This document shows, one piece after another, positions 24,387-33,712 of a DNA stretch of 59,242 nucleotides (the first letter of the stretch is position 1; each line of letters starts with the position of its first letter). The notes under the pieces were generated by a model. It searched no databases and was not told the DNA's origin. It saw only the letters and a list, made by a program, of their open reading frames with translations. Made by a program: the position numbers and the translations under genes. The DNA comes from an uncultured Romboutsia sp. (GTDB taxonomy: Bacteria > Bacillota > Clostridia > Peptostreptococcales > Peptostreptococcaceae), in the NCBI GenBank assembly GCA_937907205.1, contig CALESE010000085.1, forward strand, positions 1-59,242. Direction: 5' to 3'.

Positions 24387-24812
24387 TTAGAAATTTCTTT
24401 GTCTATCTAAATATCCTTGTAAAATTATTGTCGCTGCAACCATATCGATTACGCTTTTTCTATTTTCTCTTCTTACATTTCCTTGTATTAAAGTTCTTTC
24501 AGCTGCTACTGTAGATAATCTTTCATCCCAGTACTCTATTTTTATTCCCGTTTCTTGTTCTAATAATTCACAAAACTTAATTACCTTTTCACCTTGTGGA
24601 CCTAAAGTTCCATTCATATTTTTAGGAAGACCTGAAACTATTTTATTTACTTGTCTTTCCTTTATAATAGCTTTTAATTCTTCAATATCTTTTTTCTTTC
24701 CAACTCTTTTAACAGTTTTAATACCTTGTGCTGTAAGACCCATTAAGTCACTAACTGCAACACCTATAGTTTTATCTCCTACGTCAAGTCCCATTATTCT
24801 TCCATCTAACAT
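24387..24812 (-). CDS. ruvX: Holliday junction resolvase-like RuvX (YqgF)
   Basis: A 141-residue RNase H-fold nuclease. GLDVGDKTIGVAVSD holds the first catalytic aspartate (D10), WDERLSTVAAERTL the second acid, and the end SVIDMVAATIILQGYLD the third. YqgF is required for 16S rRNA 5'-end maturation in some bacteria. It is placed between the membrane protein at 24922 and the DUF1292 gene, in the conserved alaS-ireB-ruvX neighbourhood. AAGGAG precedes the start. Confidence 0.94.
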   Translation of the reverse strand: MLDGRIMGLDVGDKTIGVAVSDLMGLTAQGIKTVKRVGKKKDIEELKAIIKERQVNKIVSGLPKNMNGTLGPQGEKVIKFCELLEQETGIKIEYWDERLSTVAAERTLIQGNVRRENRKSVIDMVAATIILQGYLDRQRNF

Positions 24813-24889
24813 ATCTTTCTCCTTATATCTACAATAAATTATATATTAATTTATTACTTATTTTTATAATATTTATAATAACATATACT

Positions 24890-24922
24890 AAAAATTAGCC
24901 AGAGTTTATCTGACTAATTTTT
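24890..24922 (-). terminator. Intrinsic terminator after the phosphatase-like membrane gene
   Basis: 14-bp arms with one mismatch (24890-24903, 24909-24922), ending at the stop codon of the gene. Confidence 0.8.
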
Positions 24923-27087
24923 TAATTTCTATTAAATAAAATCATATTTATACTTATTATTATAAGAGGTATAAGTATATATATACATGCAGTAGCAGCA
25001 GCTACTATTCCAGAGTCATTAACTAAAAGTGTAACACCACATCCTACAAGTGTAGCTATAAATCCTTTAAACACAAAAGGGTGGTTTTTAGCTAATTTTC
25101 TAAAATGTCTTGAAGGTTTAAAAATTAATACTCCAACTATAGCAACACCAGCTAGCAATATATTTACCCATACACTAGTCTTAGCTAGCTTTAAATTCAT
25201 TTGAATCTTTCTACTAAATGTTTGTATTATCTCACTTGGCCCATTTATCATTATTTGTTTTACAAATCCAGATAAATGAGATTCACTACCCGATATTATA
25301 TCTATTGCGGCAAATAAAAATACAACGCCTACAGCAGCAATACCTAATAATATAACCTTTTTAAAATCAAGCTTTACATCAAATATCAATAATACTAATA
25401 ATAAATAGGCTACACATTCAGATATAGCTGCCCCAACATTAGCTCCCATAATTGGAGATGCTGTTGTTATTAATATTATTAAACATAAGGCTGCTACTAT
25501 CCATTTATGTATCTTCTTATAATCAAGTAATACCGCTAACCCAAATATAGCACTACCTATTGCTATACCTTGATATTCATTACCCATACCATAATATCTT
25601 GCACCAATTATAGCATCATAACTCATTATACTATTTTTCATTAAATATGTTCCAAATACTGCATCTATAGATATAACCACGATAGTTATTAATGCAAAAA
25701 ATGCCATATGCTTTATATCATCTTTAAATACTTTTTTACCTATTAAATATAATATTAAAGTAGTTAATATTATTCCCATAGAAATTCCAAGCTGAGACTT
25801 AAAATTAAATATAGGAGCTATTAAAAATGATATTGGTAATATAAATCCTAACTTTATAAATTCTTTTAGGAAATTAAATATTTTATCCTTATGATGTATT
25901 TTATCTTTTAAAAATACTAATATCATTGCTATTACCCAAGATGCTGATACTACTCCAACAAATCCATTTATTATAGTTGATCTTATTCTTGATATAGATA
26001 CTATTTTTTCATACTCATCTAATAAATAATCTATATTATCAGTTTTATTTATTAAATTATAGCTTTTGCCTACCATATTTTCATTAGTCAGTCCAAACTC
26101 ATTTAATATATCTACACCTATATCTAAATTAGCAACTATACCATCTCTTCTAGTCGTAGAAGATGTAAGTATGCCTTTTTCGTTACCTTTAAATTTAATT
26201 ATCGGAGATAATCTTTTTCTATTTTTATAATCTAAATTACTTGGAAATCCACTAGTTATATAAACTGTATCCTTTTCTCCAACCATTTCAAATACTTCAT
26301 TTAAGTATTTATCAATATTTTTATAAATATTTGATTTCATACTCTTATATGTTTTTTCATTTAAGTAACTTTTATATAAATCTAATCTATATGTATCTCC
26401 TAATTCAATAAATAACGCATTACTACTTTCATAGTACTTTTTAGTTTCATCTATTAACTTTTTATAGTCTGTTTGTATTCCAAATGGCATACTTGGATTT
26501 TCCATATTTATATTATCTATATTTCCACCATCTATTCTTCCAAACTCATCCATGGCAACTAAACCTAAGTTTCTATTTTTTACTAAGTCACCATTTTCGA
26601 TAGTATCTGAATTTCCTAAAAGTGCAACTTTTAATTTATTTTCAGATAAAGTCTGACCCAATGAACCTAATACTGACCCATATTGACCTTTTTCTTTATT
26701 TTCATTTAATGATTTATTTATAGTCAAATTATTTATGTATTTTGGTGATTTTCCTGTTGCTGATTTATAAATTTTACTTGTATCACTATTTAGTTCTTCG
26801 AAATTAATATTCATTTCCGTAGAAACATTCGCTCTACCACCAGCTCCCATACTAGCAAATGATCTTCTATCATCAGTTCCTTTGTCACCTCTTATATTCA
26901 TAAGACCTATATATCCACGAGTCTCAAGCTCTTTTTCTAGATACGGTATATTTAGCATATTATTTAAATTAGTTCTATTCATATCAATAAATATAACTTT
27001 GCCAGAACTATCGGCAAAGCTATATTGAGTAACAGAAACTAATACTATAATAATAGATGCTAAAATTGATAACATCCTTTTTTTCAT
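24922..27087 (-). CDS. Alkaline-phosphatase-superfamily-like ectodomain fused to a polytopic membrane domain
   Basis: A 721-residue protein. A signal peptide (1-25) leads to a 340-residue outside domain resembling the phosphoglyceromutase/alkaline phosphatase fold: VIFIDMNRTN (31-40), GLMNIRGDKG and ASMGAGGRANVS (61-90), VALLGNSDT (154-162), AMDEFGRIDGG, FIELGDTYR and TSSTTRRDGIVANLDIG (308-324). The histidines that normally bind metal in this fold are not evident, so it may be inactive or use other ligands. From residue 371 about ten membrane helices follow, with IGARYYGMGNEYQGIAIGSA and NDSGIVAAATA as conserved loops. It follows ireB by nine bases. The family is known to me only as uncharacterised Clostridial membrane proteins. 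Confidence 0.7.
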   Translation of the reverse strand: MKKRMLSILASIIIVLVSVTQYSFADSSGKVIFIDMNRTNLNNMLNIPYLEKELETRGYIGLMNIRGDKGTDDRRSFASMGAGGRANVSTEMNINFEELNSDTSKIYKSATGKSPKYINNLTINKSLNENKEKGQYGSVLGSLGQTLSENKLKVALLGNSDTIENGDLVKNRNLGLVAMDEFGRIDGGNIDNINMENPSMPFGIQTDYKKLIDETKKYYESSNALFIELGDTYRLDLYKSYLNEKTYKSMKSNIYKNIDKYLNEVFEMVGEKDTVYITSGFPSNLDYKNRKRLSPIIKFKGNEKGILTSSTTRRDGIVANLDIGVDILNEFGLTNENMVGKSYNLINKTDNIDYLLDEYEKIVSISRIRSTIINGFVGVVSASWVIAMILVFLKDKIHHKDKIFNFLKEFIKLGFILPISFLIAPIFNFKSQLGISMGIILTTLILYLIGKKVFKDDIKHMAFFALITIVVISIDAVFGTYLMKNSIMSYDAIIGARYYGMGNEYQGIAIGSAIFGLAVLLDYKKIHKWIVAALCLIILITTASPIMGANVGAAISECVAYLLLVLLIFDVKLDFKKVILLGIAAVGVVFLFAAIDIISGSESHLSGFVKQIMINGPSEIIQTFSRKIQMNLKLAKTSVWVNILLAGVAIVGVLIFKPSRHFRKLAKNHPFVFKGFIATLVGCGVTLLVNDSGIVAAATACIYILIPLIIISINMILFNRN

Positions 27088-27096
27088 TAGGTTGAC

Positions 27097-27354
27097 CTAC
27101 TTTCTGTTAATATAATAAGTTATAACCTCTTCAAGTATTTCATCTCTTTCAAATTTTTTAATAATACTTCTAGCATTTTTATAACTTGTAATATAACTCG
27201 AATCTCCTGAAAGAAGATATCCTATAATTTGATTTATAGGATTATATCCTTTCTCAAGTAGTGCTTCATTTACAGTGTTTAAAGCCTGTAAAATACTTAT
27301 TTTATCTTCTGATATACCTTCAAATTGCATAGTATAATCTAAATTTTTATCCAT
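27097..27354 (-). CDS. ireB: IreB family regulatory phosphoprotein (DUF965)
   Basis: An 85-residue protein with the family pattern TMQFEGISEDKISILQALNTVN, EKGYNPINQIIGYLLSGDSSYITSYKNAR. In Enterococcus, IreB is phosphorylated on threonine by the kinase IreK and represses cephalosporin resistance. It follows alaS after 21 bases as in many Firmicutes. The frame opens at 27369, but GGGGG fits the ATG at 27354. No kinase gene is visible here. Confidence 0.92.
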   Translation of the reverse strand: MDKNLDYTMQFEGISEDKISILQALNTVNEALLEKGYNPINQIIGYLLSGDSSYITSYKNARSIIKKFERDEILEEVITYYINRK

Positions 27355-27375
27355 GTTAAAAACCCCCATTGTAAT

Positions 27376-30021
27376 TTATTTTACTTGTGTTTTAACAACT
27401 TCTCTTGCATAATTTAGTGCTTCATCAACTTTAGATATATCAGTTGCTCCAGCTTGTGCCATATTAGGTCTTCCTCCACCTTTTCCACCAGCTATTTTAG
27501 CAACTTCTCTTACTATATTACCTGAATGTATCCCTTTATCTATTACATCAGGTGTTGCTGTAACAACAAAGTTTAATTTATCATCAGCTACATTTGCAAG
27601 TACTATTACACCAGACGCTAATTTATCTCTTAAATTATCAGCAACTTCTTTAAGTGTATTCATATCCATACCTTCAAATTTAGTAGATACTAAATTAACT
27701 CCATTTATATCAACTTTAGAATCTAGAACTGATTCTACCGATTGTAAGCTCATCTTAGTTTTTATATCATGCAATTCTTTTGATAATGTTTTATTTTCTT
27801 CTAATATTGATGATACTCTTTGTACTAAAGAATCTTCTTTAGTTTTTAAGCTTGCACAAACTTCATTTATTAAAGTTTCTTTTTGCTTTAAGTATTCATA
27901 TACAGCATTACCAGTTATAGCTTCTATTCTTCTAACTCCAGCAGCTACTCCACCTTCAGATAATATTTTAAACATACCTATTTGAGAAGTATTATTTAAG
28001 TGAGTTCCTCCACAAAGTTCTATCGAGAAATCTCCCATTGAAACTACTCTTACTTCATTACCATATTTTTCGCCAAATAGAGCAGTAGCTCCTTTTTCTT
28101 TAGCTTCATTTATACTCATATTTTCACAATTTATATCTAGTGAAGATAATATTACCTCATTTACTTTGTCTTCTATAACCTTTAACTCATCTTTTGTTAT
28201 AGCTTCAAAGTGAGTAACATCGAATCTTAACCTTTCAGGAGTAACAAGCGATCCTGCTTGGTTAACGTGTTCCCCTAGTACTTCTTTTAATACTTTATGA
28301 AGTATATGAGTAGCGCTATGGTTTCTAGCCGATGCCATCCTTACTTCTTTATTTACTAAAGTCTTTAATATTTCATTAGTATTTACTTTTCCTGACTTAA
28401 CAAATCCTATATGCTTTATAGTATTATTAGCACCTTTTTTTGTATCAGTAATTTCTATTACTATATCTTCATTATGACTTATAAGTAATCCCGTATCTCC
28501 AGCTTGACCTCCACCTTCTGGGTAAAATGTTGTCTTATCTAAAACTATTGTGATATTTTGTCCAGCTTCTGCAGATTCTACAACTTCATTATCTATAACT
28601 ATAGCTTTAACCATACCTTCATTTTCTAATTCTTTGTATCCATCAAATTCACTAGCAACTGAAGAATCTAATTTTGATAATGGATCTTCTTTCCAGCTTT
28701 CTCCATCCATATTTCCTCTTGCGCTTCTAGCTCTTTCTCTTTGCTTATTCATTTCTTCATTAAATGCATCTTCATTTATTAAAAGATTTTCTTCTTCTAA
28801 TATCTCTTTAGTTAAATCTATTGGGAATCCATAAGTGTCATATAATTTAAATGCATTTTCTCCACTTAAAGTAGTTTCCCCATTTTTCTTTAAATCAGCT
28901 ATATAAGCTGATAATATTTCACTACCTTGGTCTATAGTTTCATTGAATTTTTCTTCTTCTATTCTTATAACTTTTTTTATGTAGCTTTCTTTTTCAACTA
29001 ACTCTGGATAAGCTATTCCACTTACCTTTTTAACTTCATCAAATAAGTTATATAAGAAGTTTTCTTTTATTCCAAGAAGTTTTCCATGACGAGCAGCTCT
29101 TCTTAATAATCTTCTAAGAACATACCCTCTACCTTCATTTGATGGTAATACACCATCAGCTACTAAGAAACTTACAGCTCTTATATGGTCAGTTATTATT
29201 CTTATAGAAACATCTTTTTTGTTATCTTTACCATATTCTACATTAGCAACTTTTTCTATTGAACTTATTATTTGTCTTATAGTATCTACTTCAAATATAT
29301 TATCAACACCTTGCATTATACAGGCCATTCTTTCAAGTCCCATACCTGTATCTATGTTTTTATGTTCTAATTGTCCATAGTTACCATCTTCATCTCTATC
29401 AAATTGAGTAAATACATGGTTCCAAAACTCTAAATATCTATCACAATCACATCCTGGTTTACAATTTGGATTATCACATCCATATTCTGGCCCTCTGTCA
29501 TAATGTATTTCTGAACATGGTCCACAAGGTCCTATACCTATTTCCCAGAAGTTATCATCTTTGCCAAGTCTAACTAATCTTTCTTCTGGGAATCCCATTT
29601 CTTTAGCCCATAAATCATATGAGTCATCATCTTCTTCATATACAGTTACCCATATTTTATCTTCTGGTATATTTAGGTGTTCTGTGACAAACTCCCATCC
29701 CCATTTTATAGATTCTCTCTTGAAGTAATCTCCAAACGAGAAGTTACCTAACATTTCAAAGAAAGTACCATGTCTTGCAGTTTTACCTACATTTTCTATA
29801 TCACCTGTTCTTATACACTTTTGACAAGTAGTCATCCTCTTACTTGGTGGCACTTCAACACCTGCAAAGTAGTTTTTAAGTGGTGCCATACCCGAGTTTA
29901 TAAGTAATAAACTTTTATCGTTATGTGGTACTAAAGAAGCACTTTTAGCTGCATAGTGTCCTTTAGATTCAAAGAAGTTTAAGAATTTACTTCTTATTTC
30001 ATTTAATCCCATTTGTTCCAT
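27376..30021 (-). CDS. alaS: Alanine-tRNA ligase
   Basis: An 881-residue class II synthetase that charges tRNA-Ala. The catalytic domain begins IRSKFLNFFESKGH and contains the motif-1/2 region (TTCQKCIRTGDIENVG, FFEMLGNFSFGDYF). The editing domain has NHSATHILHKVL and ELCGGTHLNNT, which hold the zinc-binding H and C residues. A C-terminal DHHA1-like oligomerisation domain ends GGGRPNMAQAGATD. AGGAGG precedes the ATG. Expression is controlled by a T-box leader immediately upstream. Confidence 0.98.
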   Translation of the reverse strand: MEQMGLNEIRSKFLNFFESKGHYAAKSASLVPHNDKSLLLINSGMAPLKNYFAGVEVPPSKRMTTCQKCIRTGDIENVGKTARHGTFFEMLGNFSFGDYFKRESIKWGWEFVTEHLNIPEDKIWVTVYEEDDDSYDLWAKEMGFPEERLVRLGKDDNFWEIGIGPCGPCSEIHYDRGPEYGCDNPNCKPGCDCDRYLEFWNHVFTQFDRDEDGNYGQLEHKNIDTGMGLERMACIMQGVDNIFEVDTIRQIISSIEKVANVEYGKDNKKDVSIRIITDHIRAVSFLVADGVLPSNEGRGYVLRRLLRRAARHGKLLGIKENFLYNLFDEVKKVSGIAYPELVEKESYIKKVIRIEEEKFNETIDQGSEILSAYIADLKKNGETTLSGENAFKLYDTYGFPIDLTKEILEEENLLINEDAFNEEMNKQRERARSARGNMDGESWKEDPLSKLDSSVASEFDGYKELENEGMVKAIVIDNEVVESAEAGQNITIVLDKTTFYPEGGGQAGDTGLLISHNEDIVIEITDTKKGANNTIKHIGFVKSGKVNTNEILKTLVNKEVRMASARNHSATHILHKVLKEVLGEHVNQAGSLVTPERLRFDVTHFEAITKDELKVIEDKVNEVILSSLDINCENMSINEAKEKGATALFGEKYGNEVRVVSMGDFSIELCGGTHLNNTSQIGMFKILSEGGVAAGVRRIEAITGNAVYEYLKQKETLINEVCASLKTKEDSLVQRVSSILEENKTLSKELHDIKTKMSLQSVESVLDSKVDINGVNLVSTKFEGMDMNTLKEVADNLRDKLASGVIVLANVADDKLNFVVTATPDVIDKGIHSGNIVREVAKIAGGKGGGRPNMAQAGATDISKVDEALNYAREVVKTQVK

Positions 30022-30054
30022 ATTAATATCCTCCTATGTATTTATCAATTGTAT

Positions 30055-30295
30055 ATAAAAAAACTCGCACCTATAATAAACTTATAGGGGCGAGGATTAC
30101 TTTCGCGGTACCACCCTAATTATCACAAAATTGTGACATCTTCGGAAAACCTTAGTTATAACGGAACTACCGTCAATTCTTACTTATTTTCAGAATTGAT
30201 ACTCCAAGACTGCTTCAACTAATCTATCATAAAGGTTCTCACCACTACCCTCTCTCTGTAAAGAATCAATTAATTTACTATTTCTTTTCATTGTA
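30055..30295 (-). ncRNA. T-box riboswitch of alaS
   Basis: A 240-base leader on the minus strand. The T-box core AGGGTGGTACCGCG is at 30104-30117. Stem I region (around 30240-30270) has the AGAGAGAGGG GA-type motif and the GGTGAGAACC distal loop. A GAA followed by GCA at 30211-30213 fits the specifier loop, and GCA codes for alanine, agreeing with the gene downstream. A stem III is formed by CAATTCT and AGAATTG. Uncharged tRNA-Ala would block the terminator at 30057-30094. This is structure read by eye. Confidence 0.93.
30057..30094 (-). terminator. T-box regulated terminator
   Basis: 13-bp arms with one mismatch (30064-30076, 30082-30094), followed on the minus strand by TTTTTTT; the 3' arm region overlaps the antiterminator partner. 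Confidence 0.88.
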
Positions 30296-30366
30296 TTTAA
30301 ATAATATTTTATTTCATAGATATATTACTAAATTTTATTATAATAATCAATAGTTTTATAAATTAT

Positions 30367-31446
30367 TTAGTCAATTATTCCGCCACCAACAACAACATCT
30401 CCATCATATATTACTACTGATTGACCTTTTGTTATTGCCCTTTGAGGTTCATCAAATACTATTTTAATTTTATCTTCACCAATATTATAAACTGTAGCAT
30501 CTGCTGGTTTTGCAGAATATCTAATTTTAGCTTGTACTCTTATTGGTTCATCTATTTTGTCATATTTTATAAAGTTAACATCTTTAGCTATAAGTTCTTT
30601 GTTGAATATATCTTCGTTATCTCCAAGTATTACTGTATTTTTCTTAGCATCTATATCAACTACAAACATAGGCTTTCCAAAAGCTATACCTAACCCTTTT
30701 CTTTGACCTATAGTATAGTTAACTATTCCTTTATGCCTACCTAATACATTACCATTAGTATCTACAAAATATCCATCTTCAATTCTCTTTTTAGAATGTT
30801 TTTTTACATACCTAGCATAATCATTGTCTTTTACAAAACATATTTCTTGACTATCTGGTTTATTATGAACTTCCATTCCCATCTCTTTTGCAATTTCTCT
30901 TACTTTATCTTTTTCAAATTCTCCTATTGGAAGTAAAGTATGTTCTAATTGTTCTTGAGTTAAGTTATAAAGTGCATAAGTTTGGTCTTTTTTATCTGTA
31001 ACAGATTTTTTAAGCAAGTATCTTCCAGTTTCTTCATCTTTTTCTATCTTAGCATAGTGACCAGTAGCTACATAATCACATCCTATTTGACGAGCTTTTT
31101 TGAAGAAATCATCAAATTTTATATGTTTATTACATGCTATACATGGATTTGGTGTTCTTCCATTTAAATATTCATCTATAAAAGGTTCTATTACCTTTTC
31201 TTTAAATACATCACTAAAATTTAATACATAAAAAGGTATACCTATTTTTTCAGCAACTTTTCTTGCATCTTCAACTGCCGCTAATGAACAGCATCCACCT
31301 TCATTTTCTATAGTATCGTCATCTTCATCATCTTGCCATAACTTCATAGTAACACCTATAACATCATAGCCTTGTTTTTTTAGTAGATATGCCGCTACAG
31401 AACTATCTACTCCTCCGCTCATTCCTATCATTACTCTTTTGCTCAT
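30367..31446 (-). CDS. mnmA: tRNA-specific 2-thiouridylase MnmA
   Basis: A 359-residue enzyme that puts sulfur on U34 of Lys, Glu and Gln tRNAs. GMSGGVDSS (8-16) is the PP-loop that adenylates the uridine; C102 in NPCIACNKH and C203 in EICFVKD are the two catalytic cysteines. It lies just after iscU in transcription, with iscS further upstream. IscS-type cysteine desulfurase delivers the sulfur, so the neighbourhood fits. A palindrome at 31511 lies between them. GAGGTG precedes the ATG. Confidence 0.97.
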   Translation of the reverse strand: MSKRVMIGMSGGVDSSVAAYLLKKQGYDVIGVTMKLWQDDEDDDTIENEGGCCSLAAVEDARKVAEKIGIPFYVLNFSDVFKEKVIEPFIDEYLNGRTPNPCIACNKHIKFDDFFKKARQIGCDYVATGHYAKIEKDEETGRYLLKKSVTDKKDQTYALYNLTQEQLEHTLLPIGEFEKDKVREIAKEMGMEVHNKPDSQEICFVKDNDYARYVKKHSKKRIEDGYFVDTNGNVLGRHKGIVNYTIGQRKGLGIAFGKPMFVVDIDAKKNTVILGDNEDIFNKELIAKDVNFIKYDKIDEPIRVQAKIRYSAKPADATVYNIGEDKIKIVFDEPQRAITKGQSVVIYDGDVVVGGGIID

Positions 31447-31510
31447 AAAATCACCTCGTTCTTTATATTATATCTATTTTATATATTTTTTAAAAGTACT
31501 TTAAATAATA

Positions 31511-31546
31511 ATATCCCTTTTAAGTAAATTTACTTAAAAGGGATAT
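31511..31546 (-). terminator. 36-base perfect palindrome between iscU and mnmA
   Basis: Two perfect 18-bp arms meet without spacer (31511-31528, 31529-31546). Only a weak T tract follows on the minus strand, so termination may be partial, allowing read-through into mnmA. Confidence 0.7.
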
Positions 31547-31549
31547 ATA

Positions 31550-32005
31550 TTACTCTTCGTCTTCTTCTACATCATGGTGATGATCATGGTCATCATCTAT
31601 TACTACACCATCTAATTCTGGTATATGAACATTGTGTTTTTTAGCATAGTCTATTAAAGCTGCTTTTATAGCTTGCTCTGCTAATACTGAACAGTGCATT
31701 TTTACTGGTGGTAAACCATCTAAAGCCTCAGCAACAGCTTTATTAGTTACTTCTAAAGCTTCATGTATAGTTTTTCCTTTTACCATTTCTGTAGCCATTG
31801 ATGAACTAGCTATTGCTGATCCACATCCGAAAGTTTTAAACTTAACATCTTTTATTATTTTAGTTTCTTCCTCTATATCTAGATATATTCTCATTATATC
31901 TCCACATTTAGCGTTTCCTACTTCTCCAACACCACTTGCATCTTCTATTTCTCCAACATTTCTTGGACTCATGAAATGATCCATAACTTTATCACTATAT
32001 TGCAT
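31550..32005 (-). CDS. iscU: Iron-sulfur cluster scaffold protein IscU/NifU N-terminal type
   Basis: A 151-residue scaffold that assembles clusters from sulfur given by IscS. The three ligand cysteines are C34 (NAKCGD, with D36), C61 (TFGCGSA) and C105 (KMHCSVL). Compared with a usual length of about 125-145 residues, it carries an extra C-terminal tail DDDHDHHHDVEEDEE, which could bind metal. It is the last gene of iscR-iscS-iscU and lies 32 bases after iscS. No hscA, hscB or fdx follow, so the operon is minimal as usual in Clostridia. Confidence 0.96.
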   Translation of the reverse strand: MQYSDKVMDHFMSPRNVGEIEDASGVGEVGNAKCGDIMRIYLDIEEETKIIKDVKFKTFGCGSAIASSSMATEMVKGKTIHEALEVTNKAVAEALDGLPPVKMHCSVLAEQAIKAALIDYAKKHNVHIPELDGVVIDDDHDHHHDVEEDEE

Positions 32006-32037
32006 AATAATATCCTCCTTTAAATTAAAATACTTAA

Positions 32038-33222
32038 TTATTTTTGTTTCATCATTTGGTCATAAAGAGGTGACATACTTCTTAATCTCTCTATAACCGG
32101 TGGTAATTTTTCTATAATATAATCTATATCTTCTTCAGTTGTAAAATCTCCTATTGAAAATCTTATCGAACCATGAGCTTCTTCATGAAGTAAACCTATA
32201 GCCATTAATACATGTGATGGATCAAGTGATCCTGAAGCACAAGCCGATCCTGTTGATACAGCTATACCTAACATATCTAACATTAATATTATTGATTCAC
32301 CTTCTATAAACTCAAATCTAAGATTTGCATTTCCAGGAAGTCTATCTTCTAAAGATCCATTTACTTTAGTATACGGTATTTTTTCTAAAATTCCGTTTAT
32401 TAATTTATTTCTTAATTTTGTAAGAGTTTCTATATGTTCATCCATAGTTTCTTTAGCCATCTCAGCAGCTTTTCCATATCCAACTATTGATGGTAAGTTT
32501 TCAGTTCCTCCTCTTCTCTTTCTTTCTTGAGCTCCTCCATGAGAAAGTGCATGTAACTTAGTTCCATTTTTTATATATAATGCACCTACTCCTTTAGGTC
32601 CATATATTTTATGAGATGACATACTCATTAAATTAACGTCTAACTCTTTAACATCTATATTTATACTACCTGCTGCTTGAACTGCATCAGTATGGAATAC
32701 TATATTGTGCTTTTTAGCTATTTCGCCAATTTCTTTTATTGGTTGTATAGTTCCGATTTCATTATTTGCATACATTATACTTATTAGTATAGTAGTATCT
32801 TTTATAGATTCTTCTAATTGTTTTAAATCTACTTTACCTTCAGAATCAACATCTAAATACGTTACTTCAAAACCATGGAATTTCTCTAAATATTCACATA
32901 CATGAAGTACAGCATGATGTTCTATTTTTGAAGTTATTATGTGATTTCCTTTAGCTTTATTAGCAAAAGCAACACCTTTTATTGCCCAGTTATCACTTTC
33001 AGTTCCACCTGATGTAAAGTATATTTCATTTGGCTTTGCACCTATTAGATTAGCTACTTGAGTTCTAGCTTTATCTAAAGCATTTTTAGCTTCTCTACCA
33101 AATGAGTGAAAACTTGATGCATTCCCAAAATAATTTGTTAAGTATGGTAACATTTCATCTACAACTTCTTTTTTTACAGGAGTTGTTGCTGAATAATCCA
33201 TATATATTCTTCTTTTTTCCAT
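32038..33222 (-). CDS. iscS: Cysteine desulfurase IscS/NifS
   Basis: A 394-residue PLP enzyme that takes sulfur from cysteine for iron-sulfur clusters and tRNA thiolation. The PLP lysine is K205 in SSHKIYGPKG, and the persulfide cysteine is C328 in STGSACASG. HHAVLHVCEY and FHTDAVQAAG are further family marks. It follows iscR by 13 bases and is followed by iscU. GGGAG sits upstream of the ATG. Sulfur probably also goes to the neighbouring MnmA. Confidence 0.97.
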   Translation of the reverse strand: MEKRRIYMDYSATTPVKKEVVDEMLPYLTNYFGNASSFHSFGREAKNALDKARTQVANLIGAKPNEIYFTSGGTESDNWAIKGVAFANKAKGNHIITSKIEHHAVLHVCEYLEKFHGFEVTYLDVDSEGKVDLKQLEESIKDTTILISIMYANNEIGTIQPIKEIGEIAKKHNIVFHTDAVQAAGSINIDVKELDVNLMSMSSHKIYGPKGVGALYIKNGTKLHALSHGGAQERKRRGGTENLPSIVGYGKAAEMAKETMDEHIETLTKLRNKLINGILEKIPYTKVNGSLEDRLPGNANLRFEFIEGESIILMLDMLGIAVSTGSACASGSLDPSHVLMAIGLLHEEAHGSIRFSIGDFTTEEDIDYIIEKLPPVIERLRSMSPLYDQMMKQK

Positions 33223-33235
33223 TTTTATTAGCTCC

Positions 33236-33685
33236 CTATCTATTAATCAAATTCGTTATATCATTTTTTAATTTGCTATTATTGTAATCATTTATCATAT
33301 CTTGTAGGGTTATTGAATTTATAACTTCATCTATACCCTTTTTCATCTTTTCCCAAACTACTTTCGTGACACATATACTTGAATTTTTACAAACATCATC
33401 ATCTAGTACACAATCTGATAAAGATATAGGACCTTCAAGAACTGTTAATATATCACCAACAGTAATATTACTAGCCTCTTTGGCTAATAAATATCCACCT
33501 TGGGCACCTCTTACACTTTGCACTAAATTAGCTTTTCTAAGCTTTGAAAATATCTGTTCTAAATATTGGTCTGATATATTTTGCTTCTTTGCAATAATTT
33601 TTAATGGTACAGGACCATTTTCTTGGTTAAGAGAAAGTTCAAACATAGCCTTAAGCCCATATCTACCTTTTGTCGATAATTTCAT
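33236..33685 (-). CDS. iscR: Rrf2 family transcriptional regulator IscR
   Basis: A 149-residue iron-sulfur sensing repressor. N-terminal winged helix with MKLSTKGRYGLKAMFELS and the recognition region NISDQYLEQIFSKLRKANLVQSVRG. Three cysteines at 92, 99 and 105 match the cluster ligands of E. coli IscR (C92, C98, C104). The ATG at 33685 is chosen over 33697 because GGTGA lies between them and homologues start MKLSTKGRY. It heads the isc operon, and two 25-bp dyads flank its own promoter. Confidence 0.95.
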   Translation of the reverse strand: MKLSTKGRYGLKAMFELSLNQENGPVPLKIIAKKQNISDQYLEQIFSKLRKANLVQSVRGAQGGYLLAKEASNITVGDILTVLEGPISLSDCVLDDDVCKNSSICVTKVVWEKMKKGIDEVINSITLQDMINDYNNSKLKNDITNLINR

Positions 33686-33712
33686 ATTTATCACCATTTA
33701 TTTATTCAATCT

